Position numbers and translations under genes: made by a program. Of a stretch of 64,000 bases of DNA, positions 44,155 to 56,867 are shown piece by piece. Under the pieces are notes generated by a model. That model saw nothing but the letters and a program-made list of their open reading frames with translations, searched no databases and was not told the origin of the DNA. Location of the stretch: positions 3,054,501 to 3,118,500 of the forward strand of contig NC_081811.1 of assembly GCF_030704535.1 (NCBI RefSeq), in the 5' to 3' direction. Each line of letters starts with the position of its first letter. Within the stretch, counting starts at the first letter, position 1. This DNA is from Vitis vinifera. Its lineage: Eukaryota > Streptophyta > Magnoliopsida > Vitales > Vitaceae.

Positions 44155-47100
44155 TCAAAGCTCATAAATCATTCCTACTTTCAGCATACGTTTGTGTGGA
44201 ATGTCGAATGTCTTCTCCTTCTGTCTCAAATTCTTCTTCAAGATATTATAGCCAACATTTATCAAAACCTTCTTTCCTAATTTGGAGCCTTTCTTTGCCA
44301 TCACCTCAATCTCACCGATCAAGTGTACCACACCTGCTTGCGTTGCTCTGTCAATTGCTTCAATATCTTTATCAACATCTTCTTGGCGTCTTTCTTCATC
44401 AATTCGTTTTGATTCTTCATTCTCATTCTCGCCATTAATCAACTCATTTTGCAACTCTCCAGAAACCATGTCTTCATTACTGTGTGTTAATGTCGGGGTC
44501 ATCATCATATCTTCTCTTATGAACTCCTTCAATCTTTCAACTAGCAATCTCTCAAAAGGCTCTTCCTCGGATCGCACATCAGTGTACCCATACCTCACCA
44601 CACACCGGAACACATAAAGATTGTCTGGGTTTACCCTGCGGAAGAGGAACCGTTCCTCCATTGGAACCTTGCTTATGGGGAGAGACTTGATTGAGACGAA
44701 AACAAGAACTGAATGCAATGCAGACACATTTTCCATGTAATGCTTGAAGATGGGCGGGATGCCATGAACAAGCTCAGAGTAGAAGATGGCTAGTCCTGGT
44801 ATTCTACTAAAGTTTGTGCTCGCTACTAATTCCTTCACCATCTCAGGAGAAATCTTGTGATCCAGATCATAATAGTATTTCCTCCGGTACACATCATTCC
44901 AAATGTACATTATGGTCATCAGAACTAAGGCAAAGGCCAAGGGTAGATACCCGCCTTGATCAAACTTGTAAAGGACTGAACTTAGATACAGAAGCTCAAT
45001 GCTACCAATGACCACAACATATGAGATCACAAGTAGGATATGGGTTTTCCATATCATGATCATCACAAGAACCAGAAATGATGAGGTGAGGGTCATCACG
45101 AACACCACCGCAATCCCTACACCAACAAAGACTCACAATCATGATCATTTCGAAATATCATGCACCAAGCTCGAAAAAAGTTGAAAAATGAAGATCTGAA
45201 AGAAGGATGGGTGGATTACCATATGCATTTCCAATCTTTGTGGTAGTCTTGAACCCAACAGTGACCCCTACACAAGCCAGCATGAGAAGGTAATTGACCT
45301 CAGGAATGTATACTTGCCCTTCATACTTAGTCGATGTATGCACAATCTTCACCCGAGGAAAGCACCCCAGCGAGAGCGACTGCTGGATAATGGAGAAAGT
45401 CCCGGAAATCATTGCTTGACTGGCAATGATTGATGCGGACACAGCCACAACAAACATCGGCCAGTACAGACCATCTACACCAAAGAAATTAACCCACCTA
45501 AATAAACCAATAAAAGAACCAACAAGAAGACAGAAAACATACTCTAATGCAAGAATGCTTACGTGGTATGGACTTAAAGAAAATGTCACCAACATCCTCA
45601 TGGTGTTTCCGAAGAAAAGAGGCTTGACCAGTATATGCCAATACAAGAGCAGGGTATGTGATAGTGCACATACTTATCTGTATCGATTGAACTGTGAAGT
45701 GGCCAACATCAGCAAACAGCGCCTCCGTCCCTGCATTTCCCGAAAACAATCTGAGAAATTTCTCAAGTTAATGATGGAGGAGAATTGATTAATGATCCAC
45801 ATCCAAACCTGTTATGGAGAGGACGACCCCACCAAGGGAAATCCAGGCTTGTTTCTTGTTCCTTCTGAAGTAATCGATGATGTACTTGGGATTAATGGCT
45901 TTAACAACTGTTGGATCAAACTTGATGAAGTTGTAGACCCCAATGCCGCTAATTAACGCGAACCAAACACAGATTATTGGAGCAAAACTGTATCCAACTT
46001 TGTCAGTTCCAAATCTTTGAACCATGAAGAGGCATACCAAAATGACTACTGATATCCAAACAATCATATCTGTTTGCACAAAGGAAAATGGTATTGAAAT
46101 TAAAATAAAATTTATTTATTTTTTCAAATTGAGGAACAAAAATGATCAATAACATGCTTATGTAACCATTTTTTTTAAATTATTTTAAGATGATAAGACA
46201 CTTTTATTGTATTTAATAAGTTAGACTATTACCTTTGTATATCTGCCATGACTAAGGAAGTGGACAAGTCAAAATGTTATTAAAAATAATTATATGAGGA
46301 TGTTATTGTAATTTGAAAGGATTATTTTAAATTTGTCAACAATGCAAAGTTGCAAACCAATTGGTTTTTTTTTTTTTTTTTTCCTTTTTGTTTACTTAAA
46401 AAAAGGGGAAAGATTCCAAGTTAATGTGGCCAGTTGAGATTTCCTAAAGTTATTTATATAAGCCATTGGATTCAACACTTTTGTCCACACTTTAGTAGTC
46501 AAAATTGTACGATCTCATTTATTATCAATTAATTTGGTCCAATTCAATTTCTTTTTTTAGGGTTATTTAATTAAAAGAAATAAAATAATTACAAAAATAC
46601 CATTCATTTTTATTTTATTTTTTGTAAAAATATTTTTTTAAAAAAATTTATAAAAAATTATCCAAATATTAAATAAAAATTTATTTTAGTAGTTGATTTT
46701 AAAAGTTGAGAAAGATTACCTTGTGTCATTGAATCCAATGCTACCTTGATGCCACCCACAGCTGATAAAACTGTGACATGCAAAGTCAAATGTCAAATAC
46801 ACAACATGAAAGTGAAGGAGGAAACCCATTTTCCTTGTCAGCTAAAATCCAACTAAATTAATTTGCATCACAATTTTGGTTTTTGTGAAAGACGCCAATC
46901 CTAAATATTCCTACCCAATAAGAAAACTTAATAATAAAGAAGAAAGTTGAATGCATATTCCCCCATATATATGTTTTTTGGTAACAAAAATTTGTGAAAG
47001 GAAAAGCCATTTATTATGAAAGAAGGAAACCTTTTAATCTCAAACTAAAAAGGATGATGTAAATTATGGTGGCTTTTTACTTTCCAAAAGTAAGAAAAGT

Positions 47101-48512
47101 ATTTTCAAATTAAAAATTGTGATGTGAAAACAAAGATGAAAAAAAGAGCTCTTTTAAAAAATACGTTAATAAGGGGGAATAAAGCAGAAGTATTTCATTA
47201 AATTTGTATGTAAATGTAAAGAAGAAGGATAAAAACTAAGCTAACCTGAGATGCAAGGAGTGAGGACACCATCACCAATCACCATGGAAGTGCCAAGCAT
47301 TGTGGCAAACAACAGAAAGAGCTTAGCAAAGTTGCTCTTCTCTAGCTTGGACTTGAGCTTTGATGCCATCTGCAGTCTTTTACTAGGCAGCTCCAACCGG
47401 AAATTGGAGACTTCTCTGTCCTCAGCCTGTTGACTAGGGATCAGCCCCACCTTGGCATATCGGCATATAAGAGAATACAAAGCAAATGTCCCTCCTGAAA
47501 ATAATAATAACACAAATGTGATATTCATCACCTAAGCTTAATGGGTTATTTTCCTTTTTCGGAGTTATAATGTGACCGTATATTTAGAGTTGAAAGGGAA
47601 GAAAAGATTATAAAAAAGATTCATTGGATTGAGAGCACAACTGTTGATCATTGATTAAGCACATAAGAGGGAAGTTTCCCTTCCCCATTTGGAGCCTGCA
47701 AGGTTATTTTAACGGCTAAGTCACACAATTTGTTCCATCACAGTTGGCCTTCAAAGGTGTTTTCCACTCATCCCATCAATGATCAAGACTAGCAAAAATG
47801 GCAAGAAAAGAAAAGGGAAAAAAGAATCACAGTTGGTTTGGAAAAGTTTTAAGATCAAAGTAGCATCTTTCTAATAAGAAAAGATGATGGGTTCAAGCCA
47901 TAAAAGAAAACAAAAAAAGGAAAAGGAAAGATAGAAAAAGAAGATCAAAGTAGGATTCATTTGAATTAAAATCAAAGGTCATTCATGATGATGAGCTCTC
48001 ACCACCGCCATTATCATTGGCCTTCAAAACAATCAAGACATACTTGAAGAGAGGGATGAGGGTGAGGGTGTAGAAGATGAGAGAAAGAACCCCCAGAATA
48101 TCATCATTATGTTTGACACCATCAGTGAAAGTGCTTGCATACACGTACAAAGGCGAAGTTCCAATGTCCCCATACACTATTCCAATGCTCTGAAACGCCA
48201 GGTGCAGTATCACAGACCAGTTCTTGGAGCCCTTCAAAACAGAAAATAAAAAGATAAAAATAAATAAATAAAATAAAATAAAAAATCAAATCTTCTTTTT
48301 CCCAGTTACCATGCATGCAGATACAGAATAACAAGAAAATGATATCAGGAAGTGGGGGTGCAGACCCTGGAGCTATGGTGGCTTTGGCCATGGACAGTCC
48401 CGGTCTCCATGTCTAAGGAGTCCATACGACGTAGTTCTCCGCATGAGAGTTTCTTTGATTTGAGGCCTTGATCATGGGTCTCGTCAGGGCTGTTTACCAC
48501 ATCAGAAGACAT
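44155..48512 (-). CDS. HAK5-like potassium transporter, copy A (773 aa, 8 exons)
   Basis: A KUP/HAK/KT family membrane transporter, most like the cluster I high-affinity potassium uptake proteins represented by Arabidopsis HAK5. Exons: 48,512-48,366, 48,231-48,003, 47,494-47,246, 46,770-46,720, 46,069-45,809, 45,730-45,563, 45,474-45,220 and 45,116-44,155. All have GT-AG borders and consistent phase, totalling 2,322 nt. Signature segments are [18 protein letters not shown] in the first membrane segment, [73 protein letters not shown] and [20 protein letters not shown]. About twelve hydrophobic segments precede a cytosolic C-terminal domain with [12 protein letters not shown]. An acidic variable stretch follows, then a conserved end, [11 protein letters not shown]5-type genes are usually induced by potassium starvation in roots; regulation here is not visible from sequence. 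No disabling change was seen. Confidence 0.93.
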
Positions 48513-49000
48513 TTTCTATGATCCGAAAAGGGCTTTGATTAGCCTGGAGGTTTAGCAGAAGGAGGAGAGGCCAATTTAAAGGCACAGAAAGGTCTGAAAG
48601 AAGTGAAGAAGAAACATGAAGTTCAAGGTGGGAGATGTCGATGGACATCCCCCAAATGTTTGCTTCTTGGTTTTACGCTTCTTACCTTCCTTGCCCTGCC
48701 CTGACTTTTGGTTGACAACCGCATGGTTGATTTTATGAATTAGTAAATGAAATTATGAGTGTCCTTCTTCCCCATTTATTTTCCAAATTTAGTAGAAAAC
48801 GCGTCATCAGTGAATGGTTGAATGGTTGATATCAGAAGCCAATAATTTGTTCTTCAAGTTTGGCATTTTCTAAATTTATGATATTTTTTATGGTATTAAT
48901 TAAAAGATATTTTTCATGGTGATAATTAAAAGATATTTTTGGAAAGATGACTTCCAATTATATTCCTTTACAAATTTGAAAATATTTTTTGAATTAATAT
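48513..49000 (-). promoter_or_regulatory. Upstream region of copy A
   Basis: A block with CCAATTTAAAGGCACAGAAA about 55 bases above the ATG, shared with copy C and both exon 1 fragments. TTTAAA is the likely TATA-like core and CCAAT abuts it. Farther up comes a conserved segment around GGGAGATGTCGATGGACATC. Start site and factors are not determined. Confidence 0.5.
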
Positions 49001-49115
49001 ATTACTATATTTATTAAATTCCCATCAAAGAAGCCATGTTGCTACAATTTTTTTGGCTATTCTATCTAGCTACAATTGATACTAATGGGACAATCTTTTG
49101 ATGCCTTCCCATGTT

Positions 49116-52100
49116 TCAAAGCTCATAAATCATTCCCACTTTCAATATACGTTTGTGTGGAATGTCAAACACCTTCTCTGTCTGTCTCAAATTTTTCTTC
49201 AAGATATTGTAGCCAACATTTATCAAAACCCTCTTTCCAAATCTGGAGCCCTTATCTGCCATCACCTCAGTCTCACCGATCAAGTGCACTACACCCACTT
49301 GTGCCGCGCTATCAATTACTTCAATATCCTTCTTAACATCCTGTTGATGTCTTTTTTCATCTATTTGCTTTGATTCTTCTCTCTCGTTCTCACCATTAAT
49401 CAACCCATCTTGCAGCTCTCCAGAAACTATGTCTCCACTATTGTGTGTTAATGTCACGGTCATCATTATCTCTCCTCTTATGAACTCCTTCAATCTTTCA
49501 ACCAGCAATCTCTCAAAAGGCTCTTCCTCAAAACGCACATCGGTGTACCCATACCTCACCACACATCGGAACACATAAATATCATTTGGTTCTACCCTGC
49601 GGAAGAGGAATCGTTCCTCCACTGGAACCTTGCTTATGGGGAGAGACTTGATTGAGACGAAAACAAGAACTGAATGCAATGCAGGCACATTTTCCATGTA
49701 ATGCTTGAAGATGGGCGGGATGCCATGAACAAGCTCAGAGTAGAAGATGGCCAATCCTGGTATTCTACTAAAGTTTGTGCTCACTACTAATTCCTTCACC
49801 ACCTCAGGAGAAATCTTGTGATCCAGATCATAATAGTATTTCCTCCGGTACACATCATTCCAAATGTACATTATGGTCATCAGAACTAAGGCAAAGGCCA
49901 AGGGTAGATACCCTCCTTGATCAAACTTGTAGAGGACTGAACTTAGATACAGAAGCTCAATGCTACCAATGACCACAACATATGAGATCACAAGTAGGAT
50001 ATGGGTTTTCCATATCATGATCATCACAAGAACCAGAAATAATGAGGTGAGGGTCATCACGAACACCACTGCAATCCCTACACCAACAAAGACTTGCAAT
50101 CATGATCATTTTGAAACATCACTAAGCTCGAGAAAAGCTGAAAAATGAAAATATGAAAGAAGATGTGGGTAGATTACCATATGCATTTCCAATCTTTGTG
50201 GTAGTCTTAAACCCTGCAGTGACCCCTACACAAGCCAGCATGAGAAGGTAATTGACCTCAGGAATGTACACTTGCCCTTCATACTTAGTCGATGTATGCA
50301 TAATCTTCACTCGAGGAAAGCACCCTAGTGAGAGAGACTGCTGGATAATGGAGAAAGTCCCAGATATCATAGCTTGACTGGCAATGATCGCCGCTGACAC
50401 AGCCACAACAAACATCGGCCAGTACAGACCATCTGCACCAGAGAAACCCCACCTTAACCAATAAAAAAACTAACAAGAAGACAGAAAACAAACTCTAAAG
50501 CCAGAATGCTTACGTGGTATGGACTTGAAGAAAAGGTCAGCAACATCCTGATGGTGTTTCCGGAGAAAAGAGGCTTGTCCAGTATATGCCAATACAAGAG
50601 CTGGGTATGTGACAGCGCACATACTTATTTGAATTGATCGAACTGTGAAGTGGCCAACATCAGCAAACAGCGCCTCCGTCCCTGCATTTTCCCGAAAACA
50701 ATCTGAGAAATTTCTCAAGTTAATGATGGAGGAGAATTGATTAATGATCCACATCCAAACCTGTTATGGAGAGGACGGCCCCACCAAGGGAAATCCAGGC
50801 TTGTTTCTTGTTCCTTCTGAAGTAATCGATGATGTACTTGGGATTAATGGCTTTAACAACTGTTGGATCAAACTTGATGAAGTTGTAGACCCCAATGCCG
50901 CTAATTAACGCGAACCAAACACAGATTATTGGAGCAAAACTGTATCCAACTTTGTCAGTTCCAAATCTTTGAACCATGAAAAGACATACCAAGATGCCTA
51001 CTGACATCCAAACAATCCTATCTGTGTCCAAGAAAAAATTTATTTGAGTTAGAATCATTATTTAAATAAAATTATAAGAAATGTAAGAAATAAAATTTAT
51101 TTACTTTTTTCAACTGAGGAAAAAAATAAAAAATAAAATAATAATAAAGAAAGAATGGTTAATAATTTATTGTATATAATAATAATAATAATAATAATAA
51201 TATGATTACATATAACCATTTTTTTTAAAAAAAATTATGATGATGGGAAATTTTTATTGTATTTAATAATTTAAACTTTTACCTTTTCATCAGTCATGAT
51301 TAAGAGGACAAATCAAAATATTATTAAGAATAATTATACGAGGATGTTATTGTAAGTTGAAAGGATTATTTTAAATTTGTCAACAGTGCAAACCCATTAT
51401 TTTATTTATTTTCTTTTTCCTTAAAGAGGGTAAATATTCCAAGTTAATAAGCCATTGGATTCAACACTTTTTTCTACACTTTACTAGTCAAAATTGGACA
51501 ATCTGATTTTTTTATCAATTAATTTGGTTCAATTCAATTTTTTTGTAATTAAAAGGAATAAAATAATTATAGATTTACAAATCTTTAAAAAAAAAAAAAT
51601 GACCTACAAAAATACCATTCCATTTTTTTTTGAAAAAATAATTTTTTTTAAAAAAAATTATATAAAAATTATCCAAATGTTAAATAAAAAAATTATTTTA
51701 GTAGTTGATTTTAAAAGTTGAGAAAGATTACCTTGTGTCATTGAATCTGTGACTTCCTTGATACCACCCACAGCAGATAAAACTATAACATGCAAAGTCA
51801 AATGTCAAATATATATACAATAAAAGACTGAAGGACAAAACTCATTTTCTTTGTCAACAAAAATTAATAATAAAGAAGAAAGTTGAATGCATATTCAACC
51901 ATATACGTATATCTACTTAAATTAGTCATAAGTAATTTTCAATGATAATAAAAGATAACTTTAGAAAAAGCTAAGCACAAGATGTTTTTTGGCAACAAAA
52001 ATTTGTAAAAGGAAAAGACATTTATTATGGAAGAAAAAAACCTTTTAATCTCAAATTAACTAAAAAAGGATGATGTAAATTATGTTTGTTTTTTATTTTC

Positions 52101-53672
52101 AGAGTAAGAAAAGCATTTCCAAAAAATGGTAGTGTGATGTGGTTTTTATTTTCCAAAGTAAGAAAAGTATTTCCAAAAAAAATGATATTGTGACATGGTT
52201 TTTATATGATTTTTACTTTCCAAAGTAAGAAAAGTATTTCCAAAAAATGGTAGTGTGATATGGTTTTTACTTTCTAAAGTAAGAAAAGTATTTTCAAAAA
52301 ATATATGTGAAAACAAAGATGAAAGGGAAAAAAAAAATCCCTTTTAATAAATGCATAAGGAAAAATAAAGGTGTATGACATTATGTCATTAAATTTGTAT
52401 GTAAATGGAAAGAAGGATAAAAACTAAGCTAACCTGAGATGCAAGGAGTGAGGACACCATCACCAATCACCATGGAAGTGCCAAGCATTGTGGCAAACAA
52501 TAGAAAGAACTTTGCAGAGTTGCTCTTCTCTAGCTTGGACTTAAGCTTTGATGCCATCTGCAGTCTTTTACTAGGCAGCTCCAACCGGAAATTGGAGACT
52601 TCTCTGTCCTCAGCTTGTTGACTAGGGATCAACCCCACCTTGGCATATCGGCATATAAGAGAATACAAAGCAAATGTCCCTCCTGAAAATTATCCATGGT
52701 GTTTAAAAGAAGTGTATTCTAGGCTTAATGAGCTATTTTCCTCTTTTTTTGAGTTATAATGTGAACCACATATTTAGAGTTGAAAAGGCGGCAAGGATTT
52801 AAAAAAAAAAAAGATTCATTGGATTGAGTGCACAATTGTTGATCATTAATTGATCAACCAGATACGAGGGACCCCAGTAGGAGCCTGCATGGTTATTTTC
52901 AAGGGCAAGTATCACAGTTTGATACATCAAAGTTGGCCTTCAATGGTGTTTTTCACTCATCTCATCTATGATCAAGACTAGAAAAAAATGGCAAAAATAA
53001 AAATAAAAATCAAGAAATTAATAAACCATTTTGCCTTGTTGGTATGGAAAAGTCTTAATATGTGGCATATTTCTAAAAAGAAAAGATGATGGGTTCATGC
53101 CATAAAAGAAAAGATAGAAAAAGAAGATCACAGTACGATACATATAAATTAAAATCAAAGGTCGTTAATGATCATGAGCTCTCACCATCGCCATTATCAG
53201 TGGCCTTCAACACAGTCAAGACGTACTTGAAGAGAGGGATGAGGGTGAGGGTGTAGAAGATGATAGAAAGAACCCCCAGAATGTCATCATTATGTTTGAC
53301 ACCATCAGTGAAAGTGCTTGCATACACGTACAACGGCGAAGTTCCAATGTCCCCATACACTATTCCAAGGCTCTGAAACGCCAGGTGCAGTATCACAGAC
53401 CAGTCCTTCGTATCCTTCAAAACAGAAATTCAAAAAAAAAAAAAAAAAAAATCAAATCTTCTTTCTCCCAGTTGCCATGCATAATAACGAGAAAATGATA
53501 TCAGGAAAGGGTGGGGGGTACAGACCTTGGAGCCATGGTGGCTGCGACCATGTACAGTCCCGGACTCCATGTCTAGGGAGTCCATACGACGCAGTTTTCC
53601 CCATGAGAGTTTCTTTGATTTGAGGCCTTGATCATGGGTGTCGTCCGGGCTGTTTACCACATCAGAAGACAT
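49116..53672 (-). CDS. HAK5-like potassium transporter, copy B (773 aa, 8 exons)
   Basis: Second intact tandem copy. Exons: 53,672-53,526, 53,414-53,186, 52,682-52,434, 51,782-51,732, 51,021-50,761, 50,681-50,514, 50,432-50,178 and 50,077-49,116, with lengths identical to copy A. All signature segments are present, including [16 protein letters not shown] and [10 protein letters not shown]. The predicted protein differs from A mainly in exon 4, where the 51-nt exon reads [15 protein letters not shown] against [15 protein letters not shown] in A, and in the acidic C-terminal tail ([17 protein letters not shown]). The acceptor before exon 4 is TAG rather than CAG. Its upstream region has lost about 140 bases relative to A and C, so expression may differ. 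The gap between its stop and the ATG of copy A is about 600 bp. Confidence 0.93.
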
Positions 53673-54000
53673 TTTCTATGATCTGAAAAGGGCTTTGATT
53701 AGACCGGAGCGTTTGCAGAAGGTGCAGAGGCCAATTTAAAGGCACAGAAAGGTCTGAAAACCGCGTGGTTTGATTTTATGAATAATGAATGAGTAAACGA
53801 GATTCCGAGAGTGTTTTTTTACCATTTATTTTTCAGATTTATTGGAAAACGCGTTATCAGTAAATAAACTTCCCCCATATTAGTCGGATGGTTGATATCA
53901 GACCTCTTCTTGCCTTTTCTAAATTTATGATATTAATTAATATTTACTTTTTGAAGATACGACTTCTTATTATATTCCTTTACAAATTTGAAAATATTTT
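53673..54000 (-). promoter_or_regulatory. Upstream region of copy B, internally deleted
   Basis: CCAATTTAAAGGCACAGAAAG is kept, but the sequence then jumps from GTCTGAAAA directly to CCGCGTGGTTTGATTTTATG. About 140 bases present in copies A and C, including the GGGAGATGTCGATGG block, are missing. Confidence 0.6.
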
Positions 54001-55100
54001 TTGAATTAGTATATTACTAAAAATATTTTTTAATTAATATATATACTTATATATATTTTTTAAATCCTCATGCCTACAATAAAAATGATATATCTTCATG
54101 TTTAAAAACCTTTTTCTATTCTTACGTTTTAAGTGCAAAAACAATTTTAATATTTTTAATATTTAAATATAAAAAAATTCAAATGTTAAAAAGATTAAAA
54201 AAAAACGTTTTTTAAAATCACTATGATTCTATTTTTTTTTTTACTTTGTTTTCCATTTTAAAAATAAAAATAAACATTACAATAATTCTTTTTTTAATAA
54301 TTAAGTTGAGAAAAATATTACATTTATAATTTCTTTCATCATTATTTTTTTTCTATCATCACATTCATTTAATTAATAAAATTAGATTTAATTAAATTAA
54401 AAAATAATAATGATTTTAAAAAATATTTTAAATCTTTTGTAGTTGGCTATATTTAACTGCACATTAATAGATACCCAAAATTTATTATTTAAAAAAAGGT
54501 AATAAATTAGAGACAACGACAGCGCAACCCTACTCTTGGCTGTGGAAAGGACCATGTACTCACGTGATAGAAAGTTGAGAGGTGTCCAACAAAAGACGCG
54601 AGTGAATTGTCCACATGCATGGGGGCGAGTAGAACTTTCCAATGGGGTGAAAATTCTAAAGCATCACGTTCAGATCGGTCATAGCCACGTGTTACACGCA
54701 TTCTTTCTGCATCATCACATATCACAGGAAGCCTATCACAGGTTGACCCTAAGACGGATTGGGTATATTCATGGGCCTTGTTTGGAAAATATAATATCAA
54801 AAAAATCACAGCAATCTGAGTTTAAAAAATATAAATTTAAGTAGCTTTTTAAAAATAATTAGGATCTTAACATTTTATACACTTTGGTGTACAACCTTTA
54901 TCTTTAATAATTCAGATACTACTTTTTAATGGGATAAGTTTTATCTATTATAATTTTAAGTATCATCTATTTTATGATTAAAAAAAAGTTAAATGAACAC
55001 AATAGATAAAGTGATAAAAAAAAAAAGGACCATGAAATGAAACTTCTCCATATAAGAAGATGCATAAAAAATAATAATTAAAAAGATAAAATTATTGATC
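54001..55100. other. AT-rich intergenic DNA with one unique GC-richer patch
   Basis: Mostly A/T-rich. 54,505-54,775 is distinctly GC-richer and contains two CACGTG-type words (ACTCACGTGATAG near 54,558 and CCACGTGTTACAC near 54,686). Open frames exist on both strands across it, but none shows a recognisable domain or codon-like regularity. I call no gene. Confidence 0.4.
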
Positions 55101-55109
55101 TCTCTCCTC

Positions 55110-55830
55110 CCCTTCCTAAAAGAGGAAATTGATTATTGTTCTTTTACATTATAAAGATAGAATTCTTGTCAGATTTATGAACAAATATAATATCTAATTT
55201 TTTTTTCATAATGGAAAAGGCGCTCTCTCTCTCATCCAAAGAAGAGAACATTGACTATTGCTCCTTTACATTCATAACGATAGAATTCTTTAGAATTCAT
55301 TAACTAATATAATGTCTAATTCTTTTCCAAAATGGAAATGGTGGATTGAAACGTTACCCTACCAATGCCAAAACTATCAAATAAAATATGCCTCTTTTTC
55401 TCTCTTTCTCATCCCCTTACTAGAAAAGGAAACTAGTTATTGCTCTTTTGCATTATGGAGATAAAATTCTTATCAAATTCATGAACTAACATAATGTCTA
55501 ATTCCTTTCTGTAATGAAAAAGGCGCTCTCTCTCTTTCATCCAAAGAAAAGAACATTGGTTATTACTCCTTTACATTCATAGAGATAGAATTCTTCAGAA
55601 TTCATTAACTAATATAATGTCTAATTCTTTTCCAAAATGGAAATGGTGAATTGAAACGTTACCTTGCCAATGCCAAAACCGTCAAATAAAATACGCCTCT
55701 TTTTCTCTCTTTCTCATCCCCTTGCTAGAAGAGGAAATTGGTTATTGCTCTTTTATATCATAGAGATAGAATTCGTGTTGGATTCATAAACTAACATAAT
55801 GTCTAATTCCTTTCAATAATACGTGTCAAC
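55110..55830. repeat. About 305-bp tandem repeat, 2.5 copies
   Basis: AGAATTCATTAACTAATATA occurs at about 55,292 and 55,597, and the whole surrounding unit repeats, including AATGGAAATGGTG, GAAACGTTACC and CGCTCTCTCTCT. Each unit is itself two diverged halves of about 150 bp, seen in the alternation of TTGCTCTTTT- and CTCCTTTACATTC-type segments. Confidence 0.8.
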
Positions 55831-56398
55831 AGGGGAATATCATGGACGAATGATAAATGTGCACGTTTATGTGTTTTTGTTTGATGTCAGAAACTTATTA
55901 GTCATCTAATACAAAGAAGAAATGGTCACAACCTAATGCAATCTACGTGCCAAACCTAGAAACCTGGAAATTGTAAACGTACAAACCTTGAAATTCAGAA
56001 CTTCCCAGATTATTAGGAAAATAAATTACTGGCAAACCTGTATTGAAGGGACTTCTTGAATGCTATCCTCACTGTCAACCAAACTTTATCGCTGATATCT
56101 GTTTCATGTCACAACCAGCTACACCAAAATGAAAGTGACTTCTTCATTAGCACTGCATTCCATCACAATAAAAATTACAGCGTCCTCAAGATTTTCTTTG
56201 ACAATTTACACAATCTGCACCATGCTGAGGGGAAGAATGGTGCATACAGTGGACAAAAACCTATTGCCAAAATTTTTGTGACTTCATAATCTTTTCCATC
56301 CCTTGTTTGCTGGACCAGAAAAATATAAGTGTTTGCATATACGATCTCTTAATCATAGCTTCCAGTTCCATTCAAAGTTCAATTGTTGCAAAATGACC

Positions 56399-56867
56399 TT
56401 ACTTGGTTTTGGCATTTCTTTGGAGCCTGTCAAAAATTGGATTTTCTACCAGTTCTTTAGCTGAAGGCCGCCAAACTGGATTTGGATCCAGCATTGCCTG
56501 GTAGGATTATATAGGTGCTCTACAAATGAAATGAGTATTTATCTGGCACATTAGGTCTTTGCCATAAAAGAAATTAGAACAGACAATTGATTTTGGGCCT
56601 TTGGTTTTGTTCTGCTACTTTCGGTAGCAGTTGTCCAAAATCATCCTCTTACTTCGACTCTCAGCATACTCTCTTCTATGGGTCGCTCCAGTATATATTA
56701 GGTCTTTGTCATAAAACAAAATTAGCTTGGTCGGTTGGTTTTAGGCTTTTGTCTTTGTTTTCCTACTTTAGGCAGTGGTTGTCCAACATCATCCTCTTGA
56801 CTCTTGGCATACTCTCTTCTATGGGTCATTCTTCTAATCTGTTCTCTACATGTACCATATGTTACAC
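56399..56867 (-). pseudogene. WEE1: WEE1 last exon and intron fragment, fused to transporter sequence
   Basis: 56,497-56,399 encodes AMLDPNPVWRPSAKELVENP and the C-terminal end after it, closing with TAA at 56,399-56,401, preceded by a CCAG acceptor. This is the exon missing from the WEE1 pseudogene at 32,509-35,048. Directly beyond it, 56,515-56,867 matches that pseudogene's intron at about 33,420-33,780, so the HLDVKP exon and last intron were deleted between them. At 56,867 the match stops and transporter exon 1 starts. The region below 56,399 to about 55,850 is probably the WEE1 3' flank. Confidence 0.85.

Noticed and set aside
44196-45184. Plus-strand open frames opposite transporter exon 8, repeated at 49 kb and 57.6 kb.
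   Set aside because: They recur only because the minus-strand exon is duplicated; they are shadows of real coding sequence.
54397-54844. Open frames of 81-102 codons on both strands in a GC-richer patch.
   Set aside because: No domain, no conserved neighbour and mutually overlapping. I note the patch but call no gene.
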